Assembly (NCBI RefSeq): GCF_000802205.1
Contig: NZ_CP012850.1
Span: 1,612,001-1,676,000, forward strand
Direction: 5' to 3'
Origin: Candidatus Nitrosocosmicus oleophilus
Lineage (GTDB): Archaea; Thermoproteota; Nitrososphaeria; Nitrososphaerales; Nitrososphaeraceae
DNA length: 64,000 nucleotides
In this document: one piece after another, positions 28,655-38,072 of the stretch
Layout: each line of letters opens with the position of its first letter
How positions within the stretch are numbered: the stretch's first letter is position 1
Program-made: the position numbers and the translations under genes
The notes under the pieces: model-generated
Databases searched by the model: none
What the model was told of the DNA's origin: nothing
What the model saw: the letters and a program-made list of their open reading frames with translations, nothing else

Positions 28655-28852
28655 ATGGTAAGATATGTAAAAAAAGAGGGAAAAGGACCTATGGAAGTGA
28701 AGGTTGGCAATGATAGTAAATGGATTTGCATGTGTGGATTAAGTCAAAACCAGCCGTTTTGTGATGGTGCACATAAAAAAACACTAAATGAGGAGGATGG
28801 AAAAGTCTACAAGTACAACACTGACGGTACTAGGACTGAGATACAAATTTGA
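28655..28852 (+). CDS. CDGSH iron-sulfur domain protein
   Basis: 65 residues from the ATG at 28655 (a TTG one codon earlier is unlikely). The CDGSH motif is complete: C25, C27, C36 and H40 in CMCGLSQNQPFCDGAH, the 3Cys-1His set that binds a labile [2Fe-2S] cluster. These proteins act in redox sensing or cluster transfer. Single, with its own TATA box. Confidence 0.93.
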   Translation: MVRYVKKEGKGPMEVKVGNDSKWICMCGLSQNQPFCDGAHKKTLNEEDGKVYKYNTDGTRTEIQI

Positions 28853-29102
28853 ATGAGTAATCTATTTTCTGTTATAATTCATTTTTTTAAGTTAAAACAA
28901 TAGAATTGATGCTTTTTTTCATTCTGGAGAGATCTTCTATGGTTGCATTAATTTCAATTAATAGCCCTTTATCTAATAATGAATGAATAGACATGACCTT
29001 ATCAAAACTCATCTAATTTAGATACTGAAATCATAAACCAATACGAACTTGTGAATAAATTAGGTAGATGGTAATATAGTTATGTACACATTAAACTATA
29101 CA

Positions 29103-29459
29103 ATGGAATCCGATTATAAGTTTAGGTACGTGAATGATTACATCACAAATTTACTAGATGGAAACATTACACTTCAGTATGAAGACACAGATTTGAAGAG
29201 TGTAAAAAAACCAATCGAATATCTAGACAAAATTGAAAAATGGCTAGAGTTTAGAAATAGAGTTAGAGATGAGGATCCAGATGAATTTGCCAAAATTACA
29301 GGCGAATTATTTACCCATCTATTAGCTATCCGATTGGGTGGTGTAATAGTAGATCACACCTGCGAATACTGTGACATGGCTGGGAACGAAGAGATCTCAG
29401 ATCCCGAACCACTATCGCCGTCGACTTCAATTCAAGAATCAAATAAGGACGAGTTCTAA
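29103..29459 (+). CDS. Hypothetical acidic protein with CxxC
   Basis: 118 residues from the ATG at 29103; the ATG at 29082 would lie inside the promoter, as gtaatatagt at 29071-29080 is 27 bases upstream of 29103. The chain is helical and charged (YLDKIEKWLEFRNRVRDEDP), with one CEYC motif near DHTCEYCDMAG and a disordered acidic tail. No family recognised. Confidence 0.6.
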   Translation: MESDYKFRYVNDYITNLLDGNITLQYEDTDLKSVKKPIEYLDKIEKWLEFRNRVRDEDPDEFAKITGELFTHLLAIRLGGVIVDHTCEYCDMAGNEEISDPEPLSPSTSIQESNKDEF

Positions 29460-29652
29460 ATCTTGACCTTACTTATTCTGTCTGAAATAGTTCTCTAAAG
29501 TCACTACCTCTCCATAAAAATTCAATAATTATTCCTGTGATGTTTATCTAATAAATAGACAATTCGTTAGGTCTGTTAATTCATCATTATGGCTTAAAAA
29601 ACAAAAGATTCTAATTTAACAATTTTTATTGAGATATGCGGAAGGTTTCTTT

Positions 29653-30027
29653 ATGAACCTGCTAATAGAAGCGGCTTCAAGAAGTTTAGAAAAAGCATAC
29701 AATCCTTACTCTGGGTTATCTGTAGGTTGTGCGTTAAAAACTTCTTCTGGCAAAATCTATGATGGAGTCAACATTGAAAATTCAGTATTTGGACTGACCA
29801 TGTGTGCTGAAAGGGTTGCAGTATTTAAGGCTGTTTCGGAAGGGAACGTCGATATAGAGCAAATTGCACTAGTGGCTTCTACAGGAAAGCCAGTCTATCC
29901 CTGCGGCGCCTGCAGACAAGTCTTATTTGAATTCAATCCCAATACAAAAATACATTTGAGTAATGGAAAAACGCTTGTTTTAATGGAAATTCTCCCTTTT
30001 GCATTTTCGAGGGATGCTTTAAGTTAA
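29653..30027 (+). CDS. cdd: Cytidine deaminase
   Basis: 124 residues from the ATG at 29653 (a TTG at 29629 is upstream). It deaminates cytidine and deoxycytidine in pyrimidine salvage. Zinc ligands C51, C84 and C87 and the proton shuttle E53 are present (TMCAERVA and PCGACRQ), as is the NPYSGLSVG start and NIENSVFGL. This is the short homotetrameric type. No other salvage gene is near. Confidence 0.95.
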   Translation: MNLLIEAASRSLEKAYNPYSGLSVGCALKTSSGKIYDGVNIENSVFGLTMCAERVAVFKAVSEGNVDIEQIALVASTGKPVYPCGACRQVLFEFNPNTKIHLSNGKTLVLMEILPFAFSRDALS

Positions 30028-30080
30028 ATTGGATACTTTCGTTGATCTCTTCTCTCCTAGGCACGCTTTTTTATTTAAAG

Positions 30081-30099
30081 AGTAACACATACTGTTACT
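30081..30099. promoter_or_regulatory. Inverted repeat AGTAACA-5-TGTTACT
   Basis: Perfect seven-base arms around catac, 54 bases after the cytidine deaminase stop. An operator or a processing hairpin; the similar AGTAAC/GTTACT pair at the SDR promoter favours a protein-binding motif. Confidence 0.45.
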
Positions 30100-30800
30100 T
30101 ATAGTCGGTTGAGAAACTTTTTTATAACATGATATCGAGATTTTCAACAGTAAGATACGTATCGTTACCCTTTTTAGAAATGCTATTATACATAAGTAAA
30201 GTAGCTATACTAATTGTAACATTACCGGATGTATGCCTTGTTATAACATTAGACTAAGTTACTTTTTACATTCCTTAAAAGCCAAAGCATCGTATTCAAG
30301 AGAAAATATCACATGAATTTCGGATTCTATCTATTTCCAATGTTTATTAAATCTTAAAATTAATACCTTCTAATACTGATTGATGAGGACAAGAAAAGAG
30401 AAAATAATCATGTTGACCCATTCTGCTAATAATAGATAGATTATTACTTCAATGCCTGCACTTATCTTGACCGAACAGCTGAAATTCAAGGTGTCTTGCA
30501 CAATAATAACTATATGTCCTGCTCCTATTGTTGGTGATCACTACTTGAAAAAGATATTAGTGTAGAAAGCAAGACAAACATACAAAGTCATTATGGTTAT
30601 TCGAAAATGTTTCCTGGTACTTTTTTTTATTGACTGCATATTTCCGTTTAACAACATTTCAAGTGAAATTAAATATTATTCTGTTTTGGAGCTATCTGTT
30701 ATTTACTATTATTTAATACTGTTACGGCAGTTGGTACAACATTATTAATTTCTAGACTTTGATTCTAATTATCAAGCAGTTTTTGATCGCCTTAGTGATA

Positions 30801-30834
30801 AGTAACCAAACATATATACTTAATTTCAGTTACT
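30801..30834. promoter_or_regulatory. SDR promoter flanked by AGTAAC/GTTACT
   Basis: A TATA-like catatatact (30811-30820) lies between AGTAAC (30801-30806) and GTTACT (30829-30834), about 32 bases before the ATG at 30847. Confidence 0.45.
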
Positions 30835-30846
30835 ATTGTTTGCAGA

Positions 30847-31767
30847 ATGTCTAATATTGGCAATAGTGGGGTGGCGCTTGTAACAGGTAGTTCAACCGGT
30901 ATTGGATATGAGACATGTTTGGCACTAGCCCGCAACTGTTTTGTGACATGTGCTACAATGAGGGATAATAAAAAATCTGGCGATTTGGAGAAAATCGCAA
31001 GGAAGGAAAATCTACGAATTAAAATATTTGAGATGGATGTAGACAAAGACAATTCTGTTTGTAGTGCTGTTGAACAGATAACTACGGAATTCGGTAAAAT
31101 AAATATTCTTGTAAATAATGCTGGATATGGTCTTTTTGGAGCCTTTGAAGACTTTTCAATGCATGAAATAAAGAATCAATTTGAAACTAATGTTTTCGGT
31201 GTGATCAGAGTAATTCGTGAAGTACTTCCAACAATGAGGCAGCAAAAAAGTGGAATTATTGTTAATATTAGTTCCATTTCCGGACTGGCTGGAGTTCCTA
31301 CCCAATCTGCCTACTGTGCTACAAAATTTGCGGTTGAGGGGTTGACTGAGGCTCTTTCATTCGAGCTAGAGTCCTTCGGAATCAAATTAATTTTAGTTGA
31401 GCCTGGTATAATAAATACAGAATTCGTTAAGGATCTAGTTGTACCTTCAAATAAATATGGGATAGATAAGAATATGGAACTTGTAAATTCATACTATGAA
31501 AGCGAAAAGAAAAAATCTTTGTCCATATATAGCAACATGGTGGACAAGTTCTTGTCCTTTTATTATAATGCTATGAGCCATGCTCCTCATCCATCTCTCG
31601 TAGCTGACGAAATAATTCAAGCAATTGTTAATTCTTCCAAGAGTGAAAATGAAGCAACTCCAATAAGAATTGCCGTTGGAAAGGATTCCAAAGAATATTC
31701 GAAACTCAAAAAGGAGTTATCTGATAAAGACTTTCACGAATTATTGAGAAAGAACTTATTGAGATGA
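30847..31767 (+). CDS. Short-chain dehydrogenase/reductase
   Basis: 306 residues, a classical SDR. Cofactor motif TGSSTGIG near residue 14, NNAGYG, and catalytic Ser (ISSISG) with YCATK. The tail is longer than usual (about 50 extra residues, YYNAMSHAPHPS onward), as in SDRs that act on lipids or steroids. No acidic residue after the second strand is obvious, so NADP(H) is likely. Substrate unknown. Confidence 0.92.
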   Translation: MSNIGNSGVALVTGSSTGIGYETCLALARNCFVTCATMRDNKKSGDLEKIARKENLRIKIFEMDVDKDNSVCSAVEQITTEFGKINILVNNAGYGLFGAFEDFSMHEIKNQFETNVFGVIRVIREVLPTMRQQKSGIIVNISSISGLAGVPTQSAYCATKFAVEGLTEALSFELESFGIKLILVEPGIINTEFVKDLVVPSNKYGIDKNMELVNSYYESEKKKSLSIYSNMVDKFLSFYYNAMSHAPHPSLVADEIIQAIVNSSKSENEATPIRIAVGKDSKEYSKLKKELSDKDFHELLRKNLLR

Positions 31768-32542
31768 GTAGCATTCGGTGGTAGGGAAATTATTTAATGA
31801 TATATATCTGTATTTTTTTTATACTTGATTGCTAAAATGTTAAATGCCTCGCACAGATATCCTAACTTGGTTTCAATAAGAAAACACCAAATTTAGTCAG
31901 AGCATCGATTTTTATGTTCAACAATTAATATCGAACTGTTACTTTTTTTGCTTGGAATCAATCAAATGATTTGCCAGTAAGACTGTTAAAAAATTTTCTC
32001 AACTTGCCGAATAAGTAAAAAAAACAGACTCTATCTATAATTCTATTTGCTTAGACCAGTCCAAGATATCACTGCTATCTTGCCATTCTTATACGACCAC
32101 TCAAAATCGCCATGCTAGATATGAAATACGGATATGAAATATTCTCCAATGAGTGCTATTTCATTATGGTAGATATCAGTATTACCCAAAGCAATTCGGT
32201 AGAAAAAGACTTGATCTTCAAAGTTTAACCTTGATATATAGAGTCAATTAAAATAGGGCCCTTAACAAATATCATACATGCAGAATAATTGATAAAAGAT
32301 GATCTGTGTGTCGTTATAGACACTGTTCATATTGACGTTTCAGAATATCTCTGATTCCTTCGTTTAGTCGGCAAAGGTCAATTTTACCAGTTTAGTAACG
32401 AGTAAATCCGAATTCGACTACTTGTCTTGACATTAAGACAAACTTGCTTTCACGAGTTAAGAAACCCGTCGCAACTTTACCTATGCTTATAGAGGATGTC
32501 ATCAATTTATGATTTATAAATATCAATTTGCAATCTAGAGAT
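31768..32542. other. Intergenic gap
   Basis: About 775 bases, AT-rich. No gene found; a reverse ORF at 32392-32634 overlaps the next gene's start and is rejected. Confidence 0.45.
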
Positions 32543-33823
32543 ATGATTATGCCAATGGCAAATGACGATAATAATAGTAATAACAAGAATAGTTTAGTGA
32601 TAAAACCAACTGAGTTAAAGAGAAAGATGGACAAAGGCGATGATATTTTTATTTTAGATGTCAGAAGTAGATACGAACATGATCTGTGGACTATTTCCTA
32701 TGATAATTATCCGGATTCGCTTGTAATCCCAGTAGATACACTAGCTTCTAATGAATCTCTAAAACAGATTCCAAAGAATAAAGAAGTAATCACGTTTTGT
32801 GCTCATGGGCAAAGGTCATCTATGGCAGCAAGAACTCTGGCATCTTTGGGTTATAATGTTAGAACTGTTGAAGGCGGGATGGTTGGATGGAGTAGGCTAT
32901 ATGATGTTGCTGAAGTAAATTTAGATTCAAACATAACATTGAAAATTTGGCAGGTAAGACGCATCTCAAAGGGGTGCATGAGCTATGTTATTGCATCCAC
33001 AAAAGATAAGAAAGCAACAATTATTGATGCAACATGCGATATTGATACTGTTATCAACACCCTGCTTCAAGAAAATGAACTTACACTTAGCAGAGTACTT
33101 GATACTCATATGCATGCAGATCACCTTTCAGGCTCAATCAGAGTTGCTAGAAAATATCGATCAGAGGTAGCAATTAGTGGGTTTGAAAACTACGACACAC
33201 ACCAGGTATCATCTGAAAAGGATCCAAAATATAGACTAATTTCAGCAGGACAAAAATTTGAATTAGGAGATGGATTTTATTTAGAGGCGATTCACACCCC
33301 CGGACATACAGATGGCAGCATGAGTTTCTTGTTGAAAATAAATAATGATACTAGAAATAGGAACAGCAACATACAGAAAAATAGTGCTGATGATTTTGCC
33401 AGAAATAATGATAATAATGGGAATCCAGATTATTACCTTTTTACAGGTGATACCATTTTTGTAAATGGGGTAGGGAGACCGGATCTTCGTAGTAAATCAC
33501 AGGAGTATACCAATAAACTTTTCCACACTTACAATCGTGTGATTTTTGATTTGCCTGATAAAACAATCATACTTCCAGCTCACTACAGCTCCGGTTTTGA
33601 ACATGAAAAGCCCGTGCTAGATTCACTGGGATCAATTAAACAAAAACTGGCATCCATACTCGATTCTAAAGAAAAATTCATCGACTTTGTAACTTCAAAT
33701 ATCCCACCTCATCCTATGAATTATGAAAAAATAGTCTACTTGAACAAGAACTTGACCTCGTGTGATATGGTAAATCAAACAGATCTAGACTCTGGCCCAA
33801 ATTCTTGCGGTATCAGGGCATAG
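32543..33823 (+). CDS. Rhodanese / metallo-beta-lactamase fusion (persulfide dioxygenase-like)
   Basis: 426 residues from the ATG at 32543 (a TTG at 32528 and ATGs at 32549 and 32555 are alternatives). Residues about 20-115 are a rhodanese domain with active cysteine in VITFCAHGQRSSMAA. From about 130 an ETHE1-like MBL domain follows with HMHADH, the PGHTDGS histidine, FTGDTIF and PAHYSSG metal ligands, and the VGRPDL segment. The usual order in fused proteins is MBL then rhodanese, so this arrangement is reversed. An Asn-rich insert (about residues 275-300) interrupts the MBL fold. It likely oxidises glutathione- or thiol-persulfides or handles sulfane sulfur (inference). Confidence 0.9.
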   Translation: MIMPMANDDNNSNNKNSLVIKPTELKRKMDKGDDIFILDVRSRYEHDLWTISYDNYPDSLVIPVDTLASNESLKQIPKNKEVITFCAHGQRSSMAARTLASLGYNVRTVEGGMVGWSRLYDVAEVNLDSNITLKIWQVRRISKGCMSYVIASTKDKKATIIDATCDIDTVINTLLQENELTLSRVLDTHMHADHLSGSIRVARKYRSEVAISGFENYDTHQVSSEKDPKYRLISAGQKFELGDGFYLEAIHTPGHTDGSMSFLLKINNDTRNRNSNIQKNSADDFARNNDNNGNPDYYLFTGDTIFVNGVGRPDLRSKSQEYTNKLFHTYNRVIFDLPDKTIILPAHYSSGFEHEKPVLDSLGSIKQKLASILDSKEKFIDFVTSNIPPHPMNYEKIVYLNKNLTSCDMVNQTDLDSGPNSCGIRA

Positions 33824-34296
33824 GGGTTTAATCATCTGGGTTGGTAATGACTGTTACCTCATATTCATATAGACTCATGCGTTTTAGTTACATGCTTAGT
33901 CGATAAATCAAATGACTTTTTTGACATTTATCAAATAATTTGTATGATTTTTGTTCTTAATTTAACGTCTCATCAAGAAGAAATAGCAGTAACACATTTT
34001 ACCAAATCTAAAGATCCGTCTCATTTAATTTTTAGTCACTAGACCAAATCGATTAAGGCATTCTCTTATTGTTCGACAATGAACATCATTTATCTTTATG
34101 AAAAGAATGTGTCAGTATTAGTAATAATTTGTTTAGGATATGGTCAGCATTAGAATATACCAACCATGAATATTTAACCAACACCTAACTATGTTGGCTA
34201 ACTGACATATTATTTACATATACAAAATCTCCATGATATACCAAAACAGGGTCATTAGAAGGAAAATCTTAAGAGAAAGGAATATGTATTCTATTT
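33824..34296. other. Intergenic gap
   Basis: 473 bases without a gene or clear motif. Confidence 0.45.
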
Positions 34297-34710
34297 GTGA
34301 CCACAACTGAGCCTTTAAGGCAAAATGTTCAAAAATTGGCTGAAACTTTTAACGATCCTCAAAATAGAGAAACGGCTTATTTTGACTTTTATGATGATTC
34401 TCTAATAATACACGGTTTCCCTCCTAATTTACCAGGTAATAAAGAAGGTTTTAAGCAATTTATCTATATGCTTTGGAACGCGTTCCCAGATATAAGAATC
34501 ATATTTGATGACATTATTATCGAGGAAAATAAGGTTGTTTGCAGATACGTTTTATTTGGAACTCATAGGGGAAAGTTTTTGGAGATATCTCCAACCAATA
34601 AGACTTTTAGAGTGAATGGAATGACAATATTTTACTTTAAGGATAGAAAATGTGTTCAGCGTTGGAACCTGGTAGATATGATATCTTTAATGGAACAGTT
34701 AAAGCCATAG
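34297..34710 (+). CDS. SnoaL-like ester cyclase family protein
   Basis: 137 residues with a GTG start (VTTTEPLRQNVQK). The cone-shaped NTF2-like fold pattern is visible: FDFYDDSLIIHGFPPNLPG, NKEGFKQFIYMLWNAFPDI, then the GTHRGKFLEISPTNKTFRV and W-N-L-V-D-M end. SnoaL-type proteins include polyketide cyclases and many small-molecule isomerases; the role here is unknown. Confidence 0.85.
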   Translation: MTTTEPLRQNVQKLAETFNDPQNRETAYFDFYDDSLIIHGFPPNLPGNKEGFKQFIYMLWNAFPDIRIIFDDIIIEENKVVCRYVLFGTHRGKFLEISPTNKTFRVNGMTIFYFKDRKCVQRWNLVDMISLMEQLKP

Positions 34711-34923
34711 ACGCCCAAACTTGATACCTGTCAAATTACTAGGAATGTTGTTGAAAAGTCAATCATAACGTTCAAGGGATTTGTCTGTTTAATTTTTTCA
34801 AATTAGTTCGCGATTTCTGTCATGGTCTGTTGATGGACTGTAGGTCTTTAAATCTCATTTAATATCATTCTGATGAGTTTAGATTAAGTAGAAACATTTG
34901 ATTGACATTCTACTGTTATGTTG

Positions 34924-35250
34924 TTAAATATATTTTTGCATTTTAATTACGATGATTCTTGAGCGGATCGTTCCTCTATGACCTGAAGAAAGTTCATAAA
35001 GAACTGATCTAAATTTTCTTGATAAAAAATATTCTAAAAATGAAACTATTGTCCTTCCATGCATATCAGCTGTAAAAATGGTTATCATCTCTGGTTTTAG
35101 TTCATTAACGAACTTCAATAATTCTTCGATCTTAAATGAGCCTGAATGTATATTATTGCCCCTAAAGTGATGACTCAACACCATGTACTCTTGAGCCTTG
35201 GTTTGATTTGAGCTGGGAGCTGCCGAAACTATGGTTATTCCGTCATTCAT
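34924..35250 (-). CDS. Hypothetical protein, 108 residues
   Basis: No family recognised. The start MNDGITIVSAAPSSNQTKAQ, a middle helix (IEELLKFVNELKPEMITIF) and a basic C-terminus (RGTIRSRIIVIKM) suggest a small alpha/beta soluble protein. Single gene with long spacers on both sides. Confidence 0.5.
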   Translation of the reverse strand: MNDGITIVSAAPSSNQTKAQEYMVLSHHFRGNNIHSGSFKIEELLKFVNELKPEMITIFTADMHGRTIVSFLEYFLSRKFRSVLYELSSGHRGTIRSRIIVIKMQKYI

Positions 35251-35880
35251 TTAAGTGTACATCATTTATTAACATGATTCAAATAAATTTGTTAATAAGA
35301 ATTACTTTTGGTGTTTGATTGAGTATGTATCAACAAAGAATTTGGAAATCTAAGTTACCTGGTGGTTTTGCTAGTCAATGTTGTCTGGCTGAGTGAGCGA
35401 ACTATCGACTATATCTATACTTTACACTCCTACCTTATCGCTCTCATTCTTTAATCCATATAATCATCGTTTACAAAATATGGATGCATATCCCCTAAAC
35501 AAATAGGTAGAACAAAAAGATCGACCAGCAATTTCGTTTTCGGATTAATTTGCCAGAAGACTGATCATCCATAGGGATAATACTATCGGTACCAATAGAA
35601 GGATAAATATATGTTCATAAACATAATATTATCAATCTTGAATTAATTATCTGACAATAAGTCGATGCATGCACACATAGATAAAGGGGGTAGGAAGTAC
35701 GCTATTTCCAGAATTGAGGGACAACCTCTAATACAAAATATTTCTAATCATGGATAGTGTATATGAAGGGGCAATAACTAAATCAAATGATTTTTGTTAT
35801 TTTGTGAACTAACATATATTAACCTTATTTTATGCTTTATTAACTATGTTATCTAATTTAGAGTATATAGGGGTGATATT
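35251..35880. other. Intergenic gap
   Basis: 630 bases with no gene seen between divergent genes. Confidence 0.45.
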
Positions 35881-36435
35881 GTGTCAATTGACTATTTGCA
35901 TTACGTAGCATCTTATAAGAAAGATATAAAAAATCCGCATAGTAACAGTGATAAACATATATCGTTACCAAGGAGAGCACATGTACTTACGCATTCTACA
36001 AACAATAAGAACCTGACAAAGATTCATCCCGGCCCTTATGTAAAGAAAAATAAGAAATACCGAGTGCTGTTAGCTGAATCAAACTCTGGTGTCCGGGCAG
36101 TGATCAAACTATATTTAGAATCTTTAAATTTTGATTACATCACTGCGGATAGGGGTGATGAAGCTTTACGTCTCTTTTCTGATACCGTTGCCAATAGGAG
36201 AAAAAATTATGATGTTGTATTACTGGATTCCCATTTAGATGGGCTTTCTGGATTAGAAGTCGCAATCGAGATTCATAAACAGTGTCCATACCAAAGAATT
36301 ATGATCATGAGCGCTTCTCCGAGAGAACACCTGCCTAATAAATTACTAAAGTCGGCCAAAATTCACGAGAGCGACATTTTTACAAGACCATTTAGACTTG
36401 CAGAATTGATTTGTTCAATAGAGCCAATACGCTAA
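35881..36435 (+). CDS. Receiver-domain protein with altered active site
   Basis: 184 residues, GTG start. Residues 1-58 are basic and probably disordered; 60-184 are a CheY-like receiver. The phosphate-accepting D116 (VVLLDSHLDG) and S144 are present, but the acidic pair is reduced to one Glu (E66 in LLAESNSG) and the invariant Lys is Arg (R169 in TRPF). Phosphorylation may be weak or lost. No output domain, so it would act by protein contact. The nearest kinase is 1.6 kb downstream. Confidence 0.8.
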   Translation: MSIDYLHYVASYKKDIKNPHSNSDKHISLPRRAHVLTHSTNNKNLTKIHPGPYVKKNKKYRVLLAESNSGVRAVIKLYLESLNFDYITADRGDEALRLFSDTVANRRKNYDVVLLDSHLDGLSGLEVAIEIHKQCPYQRIMIMSASPREHLPNKLLKSAKIHESDIFTRPFRLAELICSIEPIR

Positions 36436-37089
36436 CTTCGAATTATTTACAATTAGTGTTTAAAGTGATTTTTCTTAATTACTCATTTGGTTTTCCACTT
36501 TATTAGTACCCAATTTCCTTGCGGGAAGAGGTTTTGACACTACCTTTATTTTATTTGTAGTATTGATATATTCCTGATTCATAGGAAACAAAAAAATACC
36601 TTTACTTATTTTAGATTTTTATGTTATGAAATCGGCATAGGATAACCTAACATATGTCCTAGAAAGACCCTACTAATTTGCTGTATTATACCAATTTACT
36701 ATCATCAAAAACGTTCTTCCTCTAATACTATATATGAATTACCGGAATTCAGAATAGACCATTTAATCTTATCTTCCGTATCGGTTGTTTTTTGAACCTT
36801 AATAGAAATGATTTTATCACAACATAAGAACCTGCAATGTTTGGATTAAAAGAATCCATGTTAACATGGATACTATAAGAATCAGACTAGAAGGGTTAGG
36901 GTCACAATTTGAGTCCATTTATCTACGCAACAAACTCTTGTTTATGATTAGGCCAATTCCAATTGGTAGGGGTTTACATATCCACTAATTTCGGATATAT
37001 TAGCGATCTCCCTATTTTTCGCCCGATTATCCAATAGGTTGGAAAAATAATGAATTATCTAATTGAGATGCCTTAAAATGTTATAAGCA
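36436..37089. other. Intergenic gap
   Basis: 654 bases, nothing convincing. A possible RNA cannot be excluded. Confidence 0.4.
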
Positions 37090-37572
37090 ATGAATTCACG
37101 AAAATCTAACGGAGTTGAGAAATGGGTGATTTTTTCTGATATTGAAAAAGCAGGAGAATTGGCAGACCAAGTAGCACTGCAATTAAGAAATTCCAATGGC
37201 AATCTCAGAGTAGTCTATTATAAACTTGAAGAAATTTTGATTAATTACAGGAAAAATAACGTTGATGTAGATTTAATTATGCCGGCTATCTATGAAGTTG
37301 ATTTTGAATTTAACAAGACGAGTCCTGATGGTAGATCTGTATGGATAGCATATGCAGACGCGTTACATGAAGAGTTGTGTAATACAAATGGCAGTCTTCA
37401 CAAAAAAGTAAAATTTGAAAACAACATAAAGGGTGCATCCCTAGTCAATCACATAATTGACCAACTAAATTTACCACCGAGTTCAGCTCTGTTGATAGGT
37501 CCAATAGCTGCAAGTATTTTGGGGCTCGGAGTAACGGCATTTTGCAAACATGAAAATAAAAATTGTGACTGA
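37090..37572 (+). CDS. Hypothetical protein, 160 residues
   Basis: No known family. The soluble N-terminal part (WVIFSDIEKAGELADQVALQ) looks alpha/beta. Near the C-terminus a hydrophobic stretch (SALLIGPIAASILGLGVTAF) could be a membrane segment, followed by a short CKHENKNCD tail with two cysteines. It might be tail-anchored (inference). Confidence 0.55.
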   Translation: MNSRKSNGVEKWVIFSDIEKAGELADQVALQLRNSNGNLRVVYYKLEEILINYRKNNVDVDLIMPAIYEVDFEFNKTSPDGRSVWIAYADALHEELCNTNGSLHKKVKFENNIKGASLVNHIIDQLNLPPSSALLIGPIAASILGLGVTAFCKHENKNCD

Positions 37573-38072
37573 TCGGCTTAAATCACCATAGCACAAGCCA
37601 ATTTCGACCAAATACAATAACATGACTGATCACACCAAAACTATTGGTTTGATCACTGCCACTCTTAAAGGGACAATAATTGATTCTATCATTTGCATAC
37701 TAATTAGTATTGTTTGTCGGACTAATATTACTATGTAAAAATATCATGCAAATAATGGTCTTCACTTTCCGGAAAGAAAAAATATAAAGAAATGTTAATT
37801 AAAAATATACTTTATAGTAGATTTCAAAACATCTGGGCTGGTATCATATTTCATAGCATTCCTCCATTTGTTTTAATATCCTGCAGCCAGCTATTTTTCA
37901 TATTATTAAATTCAATGCATCTTTTAGCCATTTTCTGCCCGGTAAATCATTATGATTCGGTCTGAAGAACAGGTCTGACTCTCCTCTGGGTACTCGTGGG
38001 TGGAGAGCATTAGTGGGTATAAAAATAGGTTCGCTAGTCCCTCCGTAATAAAAAATGATGTAGGTATCAAAA
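37573..38072. other. Spacer with a long hairpin
   Basis: 500 bases. Holds the hairpin at 37627-37655 and a doubtful 38-codon ORF over it (37622-37738). A TATA-like gggtataaaaa near 38014 may serve the kinase gene, with a leader of about 30 bases. Confidence 0.5.
37627..37655. other. Inverted repeat TGATCA-ACCAA / TTGGT-TGATCA
   Basis: Arms of 6+5 pairs with one mismatch (c/t) and a five-base loop, 55 bases after the preceding stop codon. It could be a 3' end hairpin or an operator; no T-run follows. Confidence 0.6.

Larger units (their letters stand above)
30028..30846. other. Long gap with GTTAC-type inverted repeats
   Basis: 819 bases with no gene. It has inverted repeats at 30081-30099 and around the SDR promoter (30801-30834). 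Confidence 0.5.

Noticed and set aside
37622-37738. 38-codon ORF starting at a hairpin
   Set aside because: Its first codons are the inverted repeat itself; no other support.
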